DNA of 38,931 bases from Taibaiella soli (GTDB taxonomy: Bacteria; Bacteroidota; Bacteroidia; Chitinophagales; Chitinophagaceae). This document shows positions 22,784 to 30,771 of this stretch, piece after piece (position 1 is the stretch's first letter; every line of letters starts with the position of its first letter). Both the position numbers and the translations under genes were made by a program. The DNA lies in the NCBI RefSeq assembly GCF_003236175.1, contig NZ_QKTW01000018.1:206612-245542 (forward strand), in the 5' to 3' direction. The notes under the pieces were generated by a model. That model was not told where the DNA came from and did no database searches. It saw only the letters and a program-made list of their open reading frames with translations.

Positions 22784-23125
22784 ATGGAAATTACAATTCG
22801 CGAAGCGCAACAAAAAGTAGACGAGTGGGTACGCACAATTGGTGTCCGTTATTTTGGAGAACTGACGAATCTCGGGATTCTTATGGAAGAAGTGGGGGAG
22901 CTATCGCGGTTGATGGTGCGGCAGTATGGCGAACAGTCTTTTAAAGAAAGCGACAAGGGAAAAGAGTTGGCGGATGAAATGGCGGATGTGCTTTGGGTAT
23001 TGATTTGTCTGGCAAATCAAACGGGTGTGGACCTGACAGACGCGTTGCAAAAAAACATGGAGAAAAAAACAAACAGGGATAAGGACCGGCATAAGAATAA
23101 TGATAAACTTACCCCCAATCCCTAA
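22784..23125 (+). CDS. MazG-like nucleotide pyrophosphohydrolase
   Basis: The 113-aa all-alpha protein belongs to the MazG/NTP-PPase superfamily, which hydrolyses (d)NTPs to monophosphate and pyrophosphate for nucleotide-pool sanitation. Metal-binding acidic motifs are EEVGELSRLMVRQYGE and ELADEMADVLWVLICLAN, corresponding to the EExxE...ExxD pattern. The C terminus RDKDRHKNND is typical of the short single-domain form. The ATG at 22784 is followed by MEITIREAQQKVDEWV, the expected first helix. It is monocistronic, with a strong terminator at 23164-23196. The exact nucleotide substrate is unknown. Confidence 0.9.
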   Translation: MEITIREAQQKVDEWVRTIGVRYFGELTNLGILMEEVGELSRLMVRQYGEQSFKESDKGKELADEMADVLWVLICLANQTGVDLTDALQKNMEKKTNRDKDRHKNNDKLTPNP

Positions 23126-23163
23126 GGGAAGTGCCGGCGTTGATCAATAGTCCAGTTTATTAA

Positions 23164-23196
23164 AAAGAAAAGCGCCCACAGTAGGCGCTTTTCTTT
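23164..23196 (+). terminator. terminator of the MazG-like gene
   Basis: AAAGAAAAGCGCC (23164-23176) pairs perfectly with GGCGCTTTTCTTT (23184-23196) around a 7-base loop. Confidence 0.85.
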
Positions 23197-23224
23197 AATC
23201 TAAAATATTTGAATCTGCTTTAAC

Positions 23225-23245
23225 GGCTTGATACTTGATATTTCG
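23225..23245. repeat. 7-bp-periodic repeat, TACTTGA family, short copy
   Basis: Heptamers GGCTTGA, TACTTGA, TATTTCG. It is the reverse complement of the TATCAAG type at 14710-14737, and lies just downstream of the EGF-like lipoprotein gene. Confidence 0.45.
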
Positions 23246-23263
23246 TACCAAACACTGCGAAGC

Positions 23264-23827
23264 CTATTTGTTCCATAAAGATGGTTCACCGTAGATAGTG
23301 CCGCCATCAGAAGTGCCATAAGCATTTACCGGGCTACCAGGAACGGTGCTTTGTACACTGTAACGGATAGACATCGTAGCATGCGTATTGTAGTATTTAT
23401 CAGGAGTCAGATAGCCGGTACCTTGTACGATATAGCCGTCTACGATCTGCTGAGGAATATAAAGAGTATCACCTTTTACCTGTGCGTTGATATCACTGGT
23501 AAAATAGTTGTTGAAATGTTTGATCAGGATATCTGTCAGGCCGCCATTAGGATTGGCTTCTATGCTGGCAGTATACTGAGCTGTGCTGGTGAGCGTGCCT
23601 TTTTCCAAAACATTCCAAACGCCGGTAAATTTGTCTTGCGTTTTTATTTCGCACTGTGGACCTTCATAACCGGTAGGGCAAATGCAGGTGCCTTCATTAC
23701 AAACTCCTCCGTACGCGCAACGTATAGCCTTGCATTTGTCTGGCTTGCAAGACGTATAGGTAACCGCAGTGAACGCTGCCATAGCGCCCAGCGCTGAGAG
23801 AATTATTGTTTTAAAACGGGCTTTCAT
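23264..23827 (-). CDS. envelope lipoprotein with one EGF-like domain
   Basis: From ATG 23827 the product is 187 aa: a signal peptide ending in TYTSC (Cys27, a weak lipobox), then an EGF-like module of eight cysteines in about 35 residues. The module includes CKAIRCAYGGVCNEGTC and CPTGYEGPQC, the canonical C-x-C-x(2)-G-[YF]-x-G-x-x-C ending. A beta-rich C-terminal half follows (DKFTGVWNVLEKGTLTSTAQ, GDTLYIPQQIVDG), resembling the lipocalin-like domains common in Bacteroidota lipoproteins. The frame opens at GTG 23833, but the ATG is preferred. Probable cell-surface or periplasmic anchored protein; function unknown. Confidence 0.72.
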   Translation of the reverse strand: MKARFKTIILSALGAMAAFTAVTYTSCKPDKCKAIRCAYGGVCNEGTCICPTGYEGPQCEIKTQDKFTGVWNVLEKGTLTSTAQYTASIEANPNGGLTDILIKHFNNYFTSDINAQVKGDTLYIPQQIVDGYIVQGTGYLTPDKYYNTHATMSIRYSVQSTVPGSPVNAYGTSDGGTIYGEPSLWNK

Positions 23828-24000
23828 TAGCACATTTATTTTTAATGGAGCTTAAAGATAAAAGAAACAATTTTAAAATGCAACCGGTATGTTAAAAAAC
23901 GCAATTGCATTTCCGTGACGATTACAAAGATGTCAAATGCACCTGATTAAGTCAATAGGGAGGTGTAAAAAATTGCGACCGGACCGTTGCTGCAAATAAC

Positions 24001-24024
24001 AAAGGCAGCTCTGGAGCTGCCTTT
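24001..24024 (-). terminator. terminator of the amidase gene
   Basis: AAAGGCAGCTC (24001-24011) pairs with GAGCTGCCTTT (24014-24024). Read on the minus strand it is followed by GTTATTTG. It lies 24 bases past the amidase stop. Confidence 0.8.
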
Positions 24025-24048
24025 GCACTATATAATATGGTTGGAAAA

Positions 24049-24888
24049 CTATTTTTCTGTATCAAAGCGATAGTTCTTAATACCGCGATAAATGGCCATT
24101 GCTACTTGTGTCTGTCCCTCTTCTGAGTTGAGGTAAGCCTCTTCTTCAGGGTTATTAATAAAACCACATTCTACCAGTACACCCGGCATGGCGCTGCCCG
24201 CCAGTACTTCCAGACTTTGCTGTTTTACGCCCAGATCTGTGCGGCCCTGTGTAGAAAACTGTTCCTGAACGCGGGTTGCCAGCGTGATGCTGCGGCCAAG
24301 ATACGCCTGTGTATATTGTGCAATGATAATTGCCGTTTGCGGATCGTTTTCGTTCAGCAAACCTGGTTCTTCCATAATACTGTCGCCATATTCACCGATC
24401 GCCTGCGATTTTTGTTCATTGCGGATAGCACCAAGTACCAGTGTCATGGTGCCATTAGACTGCGTTTCGTGGTGGCGGATAATGTGATAAACCGGTTCTT
24501 TTTTCTTGTGTTTACCTTTTTTTACTGTTTTATATCCGGCAAAAACTCTTTCAATACGATCTGGCGTGGAGTTGATGTGTACCGAAACAAACAGATCTGC
24601 ACCGGCGCGGTTTGCGATTTCATGACGCTCCGGAAGCGTAGGATATATATCAGAAGTACGGGTATATATCACCTGTACGTTCTTCATACTGTCATTAAGT
24701 ATTTTGCCCAAACGCATGACTATGGCGAGTGTCAGGTTTTTCTCCTGAGAAAATTGGCCGCGTGCGCCCACATCTTTTCCACCGTGGCCGGCATCCAACA
24801 CAATTTTAGTTAACTTCTTTCCGTTTGCAAACGAAAAACAGGGCAGGGTACATAGAAAAACGAAAAACAGAATATGTTTAAAACGCAT
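24049..24888 (-). CDS. N-acetylmuramoyl-L-alanine amidase (Amidase_3)
   Basis: Zinc amidase that cleaves the bond between MurNAc and the stem peptide of peptidoglycan. A signal peptide of about 22 residues ends in SFANG. Zinc ligands are His35 in VLDAGHGGKD, Glu49 in SQEKNLTLAI and His104 in LFVSVHINS; Glu240 in GVLVECGFINN is the catalytic acid/base. The insertion RVFAGYKTVKKGKHKKKEP before the helical cap is strongly basic. No SPOR or AMIN domain is present, so this is the catalytic domain alone. It is divergent from the LptD-like gene with only 77 bases between start codons, placing two envelope genes under adjacent promoters. Confidence 0.93.
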   Translation of the reverse strand: MRFKHILFFVFLCTLPCFSFANGKKLTKIVLDAGHGGKDVGARGQFSQEKNLTLAIVMRLGKILNDSMKNVQVIYTRTSDIYPTLPERHEIANRAGADLFVSVHINSTPDRIERVFAGYKTVKKGKHKKKEPVYHIIRHHETQSNGTMTLVLGAIRNEQKSQAIGEYGDSIMEEPGLLNENDPQTAIIIAQYTQAYLGRSITLATRVQEQFSTQGRTDLGVKQQSLEVLAGSAMPGVLVECGFINNPEEEAYLNSEEGQTQVAMAIYRGIKNYRFDTEK

Positions 24889-24948
24889 AGTAAGATTAAA
24901 ACTGTTAAGTTAGAAACTACAAAATCTGAAAGGTAGCTTGTAATTAAT

Positions 24949-24956
24949 TATTTTTG
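24949..24956 (+). promoter_or_regulatory. TAnnTTTG -7 box for the LptD-like gene
   Basis: TATTTTTG is an exact match and ends 9 bases before the ATG at 24966, so the mRNA leader should be only about 5 bases. Confidence 0.6.
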
Positions 24957-24965
24957 CAACCATTC

Positions 24966-27653
24966 ATGAGCCTTCGCGGTAAAATTATTTCAAAATTTGC
25001 ATGCTTTCACTGCCTTACCTTATTTCTGGCGGTGATTTTTATATTTAATATAACAAATCGTGTCGCTGCACAGTCTGCCCGGCCGGTTTCGCAGCAAGAT
25101 TCAACACATATAGTTTCTGATACTACGTTAAAGCTGAGCGATAGTTTGCGGGCAGCGGATACCGTAAAAAATGATAGCCTCGCGGCTTCACACCTGGAAG
25201 ACTCGCTCGGGATACGGATTTCCAAAGATGCATTATCGGACATCGTAAATACTGAAGCGACTGATTCCGCAGTATTGGATATGAAGCATAACCTTTTTTA
25301 TCTGTATGGAAATGCCAAGGTGAATTATCAGGATCTGAAGCTGGGCGCCGGCGTCATTTCCTATGATCAGTCTACTAACCTGGTGACGGCAGGACCTTCA
25401 TTTGATTCCATAGGCAGTGTTACCGCCAGACCTTCCTTTACGCAGGGCAGTGAAAAAGTTTCCTATGATTCGCTTCAATACAATTTTAAAAGTAAGCGTG
25501 CCATCATTCGCAATGCCCACTCACAATATGGTGAAGGATTTGTGTTTTCGGAACAGGTAAAAAGAAATCCGGATCAGTCGATCTATGGATGGAAAAACGT
25601 GTATACGACCTGTTCGCTGGACACACCACACTATGGTATCTGGGCAAAAAAGATCAAAGTAGTTCCGAATCAGGTGATCGCAGCAGCTTCGGCGCATGTG
25701 GTCATTGAAAATGTACCAACTCCGTTTTATCTGCCGTTCGGTATGTTTCCGATCACACAAGGACAGCGCTCAGGTTTTCACCTGCCGTCTTACACAATCG
25801 AGGAGCAGCGCGGTTTAGGGTTAACGAATCTTGGTTATTATTTCTATGTAAATGATAATGCAGACTTGCTATTCCTGACGAATATATATACGAAGGGTAG
25901 CTGGAGCGGGAGTCTGATTAGTACTTATGCCGACCGGTACCATTATAATGGTGGGCTTTCTCTGAGTTATGCCTACAATAAAACGGGTGAAAGCTATGAA
26001 CCGGGTGCAAGTATTACGAAAGACTTTATGGTAAACTGGCGACACCAGACGGATTCGAAAGCCAAGCCGGGTGAATCATTTAATGCATCTGTGACGGTGG
26101 GTACCTCATCGTTTTACTCTAATAACAGTTATAACGTCAACCAGATTCTGAACAACCAGTACCAATCGAATATTACTTATTCAAAAAACTGGGCGAATCA
26201 GCCATACAGCTTAACCATTGCTGCGCGTCACAACCAGAATACGCAATCGCATCAGGTAAATGTAACCTTACCGGAGATCAACTTTTATGTGGCGCAGTTC
26301 AATCCGTTTAAAAGTAAATACAGCGTAGGCACGCATTGGTACGATAAAATCACGGCGGGCTACACGGTGAATGCGTCCAACCAGATTAATTTTATTGACA
26401 GTACGTTTAGTTTAAACACGCTGGCGCTCGATAAATTCCAGAATGGTGTCCACCATTCGATTCCGGTGAGCGCTTCTTACAATGTGTTTCGGTTTATCAA
26501 TATGTCGTTTAACGTTGCGTATAACGAATATTGGTTGTCACAGCAGGATTATAAACATTTTGACAATACAGCCTGGAAGCTGGATACGGCCACTAACCGC
26601 GGCTTTTACACAGCCCGCGATTTTGATGCCAACATGCAGCTGAGTACGCGTATTTATGGTATGAAAATGTTTAAACATGGTTCGCTGAAAGGTATCCGTC
26701 ACGTGTTGACGCCAACGATCGGCTTTAACTATCGCCCGGATTATTCAAAAGCGCCGTTTAACTATTATTACCAGACGTATACTTATCCTAACACCCAGGC
26801 GGTTTATCTTTCTCCGTATGATGGTTCTGTAGTGGGTATTCCGGGGCTTAACCAATACGGTACATTCAGCAGTAGTATCATTTATGGACTGAATAATAAC
26901 CTTCAGATCAAAGTGCGCAACGGCAAAGACTCTGCTTCGGGCAGTAAGAACGTTACGCTGATTGACGCCCTTAACTTTAGCGGCTCTTACAATATTGCGG
27001 CGGATTCTTTCAACTGGAGTCCGGTGGGCGTTTCGTTCCGTACGAATATTGCGAATAAGCTGAGTCTGAGTGGTAACGCTACTTTCGATCCGTACGATTA
27101 TGATTATGAAAATAATCGCCGTTCGCCGCACACGATGTGGGATGAAGGTAAAGGGCCGGCGCGTTTTACAAATGGTAGTCTTTCGCTGAGTGCCAATTTC
27201 CGTTCGCAGAATAAAGGGACCGGCAATAATACCAAAGCTCCGAAAACTGATGAATTCAGCAGGTTGATGGCGTATGGCGGTTCCAGCAACTATATCGATT
27301 TTAATGTGCCCTGGAGTTTAAATGTGGCCTATGCATTAACCGCCAGCAAAACGCCAACGCTCATTACCAAAAGAGATACGCTGATCATGAGTCAGAATAT
27401 GATGTTTAGCGGAGATCTGAACCTGACGCCGAAATGGAAGGTGACGTTCTCGAGTGGTTTTGATTTTACACAACACGCACTCACTTTTACGTCCATCGAT
27501 ATTTACCGCGATCTTCACTGTTGGGAAATGCGTCTCGGTACTATTCCTTTCGGCCCGAGAAAAAGTTATAACTTTTCGCTCAATGTAAAAGCTTCGGTAC
27601 TTCAGGATATGAAACTCTTGCGGCGTCGTGACTTCAGGGATGTCGTCTACTAG
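24966..27653 (+). CDS. LptD-like LPS assembly outer-membrane protein
   Basis: The 895-aa protein has a long signal peptide ending in NRVAAQ, a Ser/Thr/Asp-rich linker, and an OstA/LptA-like periplasmic region (YLYGNAKVNYQDLKLGAGVI, RAIIRNAHSQYGEGFVFSEQ). Then comes the LptD junction VIENVPTPFYLPFGMFPITQ and a large domain of alternating aromatic strands ending in DFRDVVY, as expected of an outer-membrane beta-barrel. It should insert lipopolysaccharide into the outer leaflet. Unlike E. coli LptD it lacks the paired disulfide cysteines, having essentially one Cys in the periplasmic part (TTCSLDTPHYG). ATG 24966 is chosen over TTG 24954 because the latter lies inside the -7 box. Confidence 0.88.
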   Translation: MSLRGKIISKFACFHCLTLFLAVIFIFNITNRVAAQSARPVSQQDSTHIVSDTTLKLSDSLRAADTVKNDSLAASHLEDSLGIRISKDALSDIVNTEATDSAVLDMKHNLFYLYGNAKVNYQDLKLGAGVISYDQSTNLVTAGPSFDSIGSVTARPSFTQGSEKVSYDSLQYNFKSKRAIIRNAHSQYGEGFVFSEQVKRNPDQSIYGWKNVYTTCSLDTPHYGIWAKKIKVVPNQVIAAASAHVVIENVPTPFYLPFGMFPITQGQRSGFHLPSYTIEEQRGLGLTNLGYYFYVNDNADLLFLTNIYTKGSWSGSLISTYADRYHYNGGLSLSYAYNKTGESYEPGASITKDFMVNWRHQTDSKAKPGESFNASVTVGTSSFYSNNSYNVNQILNNQYQSNITYSKNWANQPYSLTIAARHNQNTQSHQVNVTLPEINFYVAQFNPFKSKYSVGTHWYDKITAGYTVNASNQINFIDSTFSLNTLALDKFQNGVHHSIPVSASYNVFRFINMSFNVAYNEYWLSQQDYKHFDNTAWKLDTATNRGFYTARDFDANMQLSTRIYGMKMFKHGSLKGIRHVLTPTIGFNYRPDYSKAPFNYYYQTYTYPNTQAVYLSPYDGSVVGIPGLNQYGTFSSSIIYGLNNNLQIKVRNGKDSASGSKNVTLIDALNFSGSYNIAADSFNWSPVGVSFRTNIANKLSLSGNATFDPYDYDYENNRRSPHTMWDEGKGPARFTNGSLSLSANFRSQNKGTGNNTKAPKTDEFSRLMAYGGSSNYIDFNVPWSLNVAYALTASKTPTLITKRDTLIMSQNMMFSGDLNLTPKWKVTFSSGFDFTQHALTFTSIDIYRDLHCWEMRLGTIPFGPRKSYNFSLNVKASVLQDMKLLRRRDFRDVVY

Positions 27654-27755
27654 CGGTTTTGAGTGCTCCGTATAGCGCTGAAAGCTGAAGTGTGCGACGC
27701 AACGAAGTTTAATAGTAGTACTTAAGCTAAGTGCATAGATTATAACCATACCAGC

Positions 27756-29282
27756 ATGACCAACGCCAGCAACACAAATATTTCTAAATACCGGTACTTA
27801 TGGTTGCTGTTGCTGTTATCTGCTTTTATCGGTTTCTTTGGAATAGATAAAAGTCCGCTAGACGGCGATGAAGTGGTGACTGCGAATATTGCCACTGGCT
27901 TCGGTTTTGTGCGGAATAGCATTCATGATGGTTTCCGGATTTATCCCAAAACAGAACAGACCGTTTTTAGTTCGGCCGAATACTGGCAGCGAAATCAAAC
28001 GGCACGTACCGTAAAATATACGATTGACGATTGCGGACATTCGCTGACCTATAATGTGCTGATGCATTACTGGATCAATGAAACTGGTTTTTCGGTAGCA
28101 GCGCTGCGATGGCCTTCTGCAATATTAGTGTTGTTATCCACATTGCTTTTCTATCATTTCATTATTAAGACATTTCAGGACCGGCGGGTAGCAAACTTGT
28201 CCACCTTGTTTTTCGTGCTGCATGCGCTGGTGATACAGATTTCGCATTTCGCACGGATGTATGCATTTGCACTGGTATTACTATTATTAATTATGGTGCT
28301 GTGCAAAGGTTTAGAGACTTCTGTAAAGGAAAGCCGTAGCTGGCACGGTTTCTGGCAAGCGCTCACAATTGGACTGTTAGCGGGACTTGCAGTGGTGACT
28401 CATTATTTTACAGGATTGGCAATGGCCGGTGTCTTTTTCTTTTACGCATTTCAGGTTAACCGACAGAATTTGCGCAGAGCGATAGCAATAGCTATAAATA
28501 TCTTTTTGCCTTTTGCTGTTGTGCTGTTTGTTTATCTTTTTCCGTTAGGGGCAATGAAAAGCATTCAAAGTATTATGGCTTTGAATAAGGCGGCTGAAGA
28601 TCCTTCCCAGCATTTTTTCGGTTTCGAGATTGCATCTTTTTCATCGGTTATCTGGTCGTTTCTTTGTCGAATCACCACTTCGTTTGGAAACAGCACCGCT
28701 TCGGAATGGGATACAAAAAGCATCGCGAATGTATGTCTGATGCTTTTTCCGTTGTTGATTATCGGATTAAATCTGAAGGCCGCATTTAGGAAATATGGGA
28801 AAAAAGATCTGGTGTTTCTGATTTGGGGTATGGTTACTTATATCATTCTGGCAGCGGTGGTGATCCTGCTGACCAAAAACATGGTGATTATGCACGCCCG
28901 CTATTGGATCTTTTGTCTGCCGTTTTCTTTGCCGCTGCTGGCTGTTTGTATCAGTGCCGGCTGGCAGGAGCGAAAAAGTGTTCGTTGGATTATTACCGCA
29001 GCGGCGCTGGCGGTTATTTTATTGAGAATGAGTTATACATTAGTTATGTATGTCAGGGACGTACAAAGCACCTGGAATGGCGATCCCCGTGAACGAATGG
29101 CACATCAGTTTATTTTAGAATATAAGTCAGGCGATACCATTTCTTATAAAGACTGGTGGTATAGTCAGCAGGAAAACTGGTTTTTAAAAGATTATCCACA
29201 ATTTGTGCAGCGTGTAGATACACTGCAGTCGGCCAAAATCATCTTGCTTTCGGGTGGGAAGCAGCATGTTGTAAGTCAATAA
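27756..29282 (+). CDS. second GT39/ArnT-like membrane glycosyltransferase
   Basis: The 508-aa protein has an N-terminal membrane helix, then the acidic pair in SPLDGDEVVTANIA (Asp38, Glu39) where PMT/ArnT-type enzymes hold the catalytic residue. About ten further hydrophobic segments and a small soluble C-terminal tail follow. HFARMYAFALVLLLL corresponds to the family's R-Y/M-Y-x-L segment. It shares layout but little sequence with the product of 18800-20299, so they are distant paralogues. It follows the LptD-like gene by 102 bases on the same strand with no clear terminator between, consistent with co-transcription and a role in modifying lipid A, LPS or another envelope glycan. Acceptor not known. 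Confidence 0.75.
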   Translation: MTNASNTNISKYRYLWLLLLLSAFIGFFGIDKSPLDGDEVVTANIATGFGFVRNSIHDGFRIYPKTEQTVFSSAEYWQRNQTARTVKYTIDDCGHSLTYNVLMHYWINETGFSVAALRWPSAILVLLSTLLFYHFIIKTFQDRRVANLSTLFFVLHALVIQISHFARMYAFALVLLLLIMVLCKGLETSVKESRSWHGFWQALTIGLLAGLAVVTHYFTGLAMAGVFFFYAFQVNRQNLRRAIAIAINIFLPFAVVLFVYLFPLGAMKSIQSIMALNKAAEDPSQHFFGFEIASFSSVIWSFLCRITTSFGNSTASEWDTKSIANVCLMLFPLLIIGLNLKAAFRKYGKKDLVFLIWGMVTYIILAAVVILLTKNMVIMHARYWIFCLPFSLPLLAVCISAGWQERKSVRWIITAAALAVILLRMSYTLVMYVRDVQSTWNGDPRERMAHQFILEYKSGDTISYKDWWYSQQENWFLKDYPQFVQRVDTLQSAKIILLSGGKQHVVSQ

Positions 29283-29336
29283 CATATTTTTCGGCAGTTT
29301 GTTTCATTTTCCATTTTATGATTGGCTGCGACTTTG

Positions 29337-29344
29337 TACCTTTG
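29337..29344 (+). promoter_or_regulatory. TAnnTTTG -7 box for the E2 gene
   Basis: TACCTTTG is an exact consensus match, 34 bases upstream of the ATG at 29379. This gene therefore has a conventional leader, unlike several others in the window. Confidence 0.6.
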
Positions 29345-29378
29345 CACCGTTTCTTATAAAACTAACAAATAGTTATTT

Positions 29379-30686
29379 ATGGCCATCGTTGACTTAGTTA
29401 TGCCCAAGATGGGCGAGAGCATTATGGAAGCTACCGTCCTGAAGTGGCATAAAAAGCCGGGTGACAAGGTGAAAATGGATGAAACTGTGCTGGAGATCGC
29501 TACTGATAAAGTAGATAGCGAGGTGCCTTCTACAGCTGAAGGAACCATCACTGAAATTCTGTTTAAAGAAAATGACGTAGTGCCAGTTGGTACCGTTATT
29601 GCAAGAATAGACACTGTGGGCGCTGGCGCTGCGGCACCGGCACCGGTTGCTGCTCCTGCACAACCTGCTCCTCAGACTGCTGCACCGGTAGCTGCACCTG
29701 CTGCTTCTGCTGCTCCGTCTGGCAACCGTTTTTATTCTCCGCTTGTACTGAACATCGCTGCTACTGAAGGCGTAGGTATGGCTGAGCTGGAAATGATTCC
29801 TGGTACAGGCAGTGAAGGTCGCGTGACTAAAAAAGATATCCTTAATTATGTAGCGAACCGTGGTACGGCGGCTCCAGTTGCTGCACCTGTACAGGCTGCA
29901 CCAGCTCCGCAACCGGTTGTTGCTGCACAACCTGCAGTAACTGCTGCTCCTGCTGCCGCACCGGCAAATTACAGCGGCAACGTAGAGATCATTGAAATGG
30001 ATCGCATGCGTAAGCTGATTGCTGACCACATGGTACGCAGTAAAGCTACTTCTCCGCACGTAACTTCTTTCACCGAAGCAGATGTTACCAACATCGTGCG
30101 CTGGAGAGAGAAAGCGAAGAAAGAGTTCGAAAAGAAATACGGCGAGAAAATTACTTTCACTCCGATCTTCATCGAAGCAATCACTAATTGTATCCGTAAA
30201 TTCCCGATGATCAACAGCAGCGTGGATGGTAACAATATTGTAGTGAAGAAAGATATCAACATCGGTATGGCTACAGCGTTGCCTAGTGGTAACCTGATCG
30301 TTCCGGTGATCAAAAACGCAGATACTAAAAACCTGCTCGGTCTTTCAAGAGATGTAAACGGCCTGGCAAATGCTGCACGTAACAACAAATTGAAAGCTGA
30401 CGATACACAAGGTGGTACATTTACGATGACCAACGTTGGTACATTTGGCAGCCTGATGGGCACACCGATCATCAACCAGCCACAGGTAGCAATTCTGGCG
30501 GTAGGTAGTATCAAAAAACGTCCGATGGTGATGGAAACGCCGGATGGTGATGTAATTGCAATCCGTCACATGATGTATCTGTCTCTGAGCTACGATCACC
30601 GTATCGTAGATGGTTCACTGGGTGCAAGCTTCCTGACTGCAGTAGCAAACGAGCTCGAAGCTTTCGATCCGAACAGAGCCGTTTAA
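29379..30686 (+). CDS. 2-oxoacid dehydrogenase E2 (dihydrolipoyl acyltransferase)
   Basis: E2 core of a 2-oxoacid dehydrogenase complex, transferring the acyl group from lipoate to CoA. Domain order: lipoyl domain with the lipoylated Lys44 in EIATDKVDSEVPS; an Ala/Pro-rich linker; the peripheral subunit-binding domain (FYSPLVLNIAATEGVG, GRVTKKDILNYV); a second Ala/Pro linker; then the catalytic domain ending in SYDHRIVDGSLG (His407, Asp411). The lipoyl sequence favours a branched-chain type over pyruvate or 2-oxoglutarate E2, but this is not certain. No E1 or E3 gene is adjacent; it stands alone between a promoter and a terminator. Confidence 0.9.
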   Translation: MAIVDLVMPKMGESIMEATVLKWHKKPGDKVKMDETVLEIATDKVDSEVPSTAEGTITEILFKENDVVPVGTVIARIDTVGAGAAAPAPVAAPAQPAPQTAAPVAAPAASAAPSGNRFYSPLVLNIAATEGVGMAELEMIPGTGSEGRVTKKDILNYVANRGTAAPVAAPVQAAPAPQPVVAAQPAVTAAPAAAPANYSGNVEIIEMDRMRKLIADHMVRSKATSPHVTSFTEADVTNIVRWREKAKKEFEKKYGEKITFTPIFIEAITNCIRKFPMINSSVDGNNIVVKKDINIGMATALPSGNLIVPVIKNADTKNLLGLSRDVNGLANAARNNKLKADDTQGGTFTMTNVGTFGSLMGTPIINQPQVAILAVGSIKKRPMVMETPDGDVIAIRHMMYLSLSYDHRIVDGSLGASFLTAVANELEAFDPNRAV

Positions 30687-30715
30687 TAAAAACGACATAA
30701 AAATGACAAATAATG

Positions 30716-30750
30716 ATGGCCGGGATTCCGGCCATTTTTTTATTTTTGAT
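30716..30750 (+). terminator. terminator of the E2 gene, overlapping the next promoter
   Basis: ATGGCCGG (30716-30723) and CCGGCCAT (30728-30735) form a perfect 8-bp stem with loop GATT, followed by a long T-rich tract. The tract contains the -7 box of the next gene at 30741-30748. Confidence 0.88.
30741..30748 (+). promoter_or_regulatory. TAnnTTTG -7 box for the tandem T9SS cargo genes
   Basis: TATTTTTG matches exactly and lies 23 bases upstream of the ATG at 30772, embedded in the U-tract of the preceding terminator. Confidence 0.5.
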
Positions 30751-30771
30751 ATATACTAAACTCACCCTATT

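Noticed and set aside
28134-29200. Two perfect DnaA-box matches, TTATCCACA at 28134-28142 and 29192-29200
   Set aside because: Both are inside the coding sequence of the second GT39-like gene, about 1 kb apart with no AT-rich unwinding region, and two hits in 39 kb can occur by chance.
29641-29970. Repetitive GCTGCACC-type sequence
   Set aside because: It encodes the Ala/Pro-rich flexible linkers of the E2 protein, a normal feature of that family.
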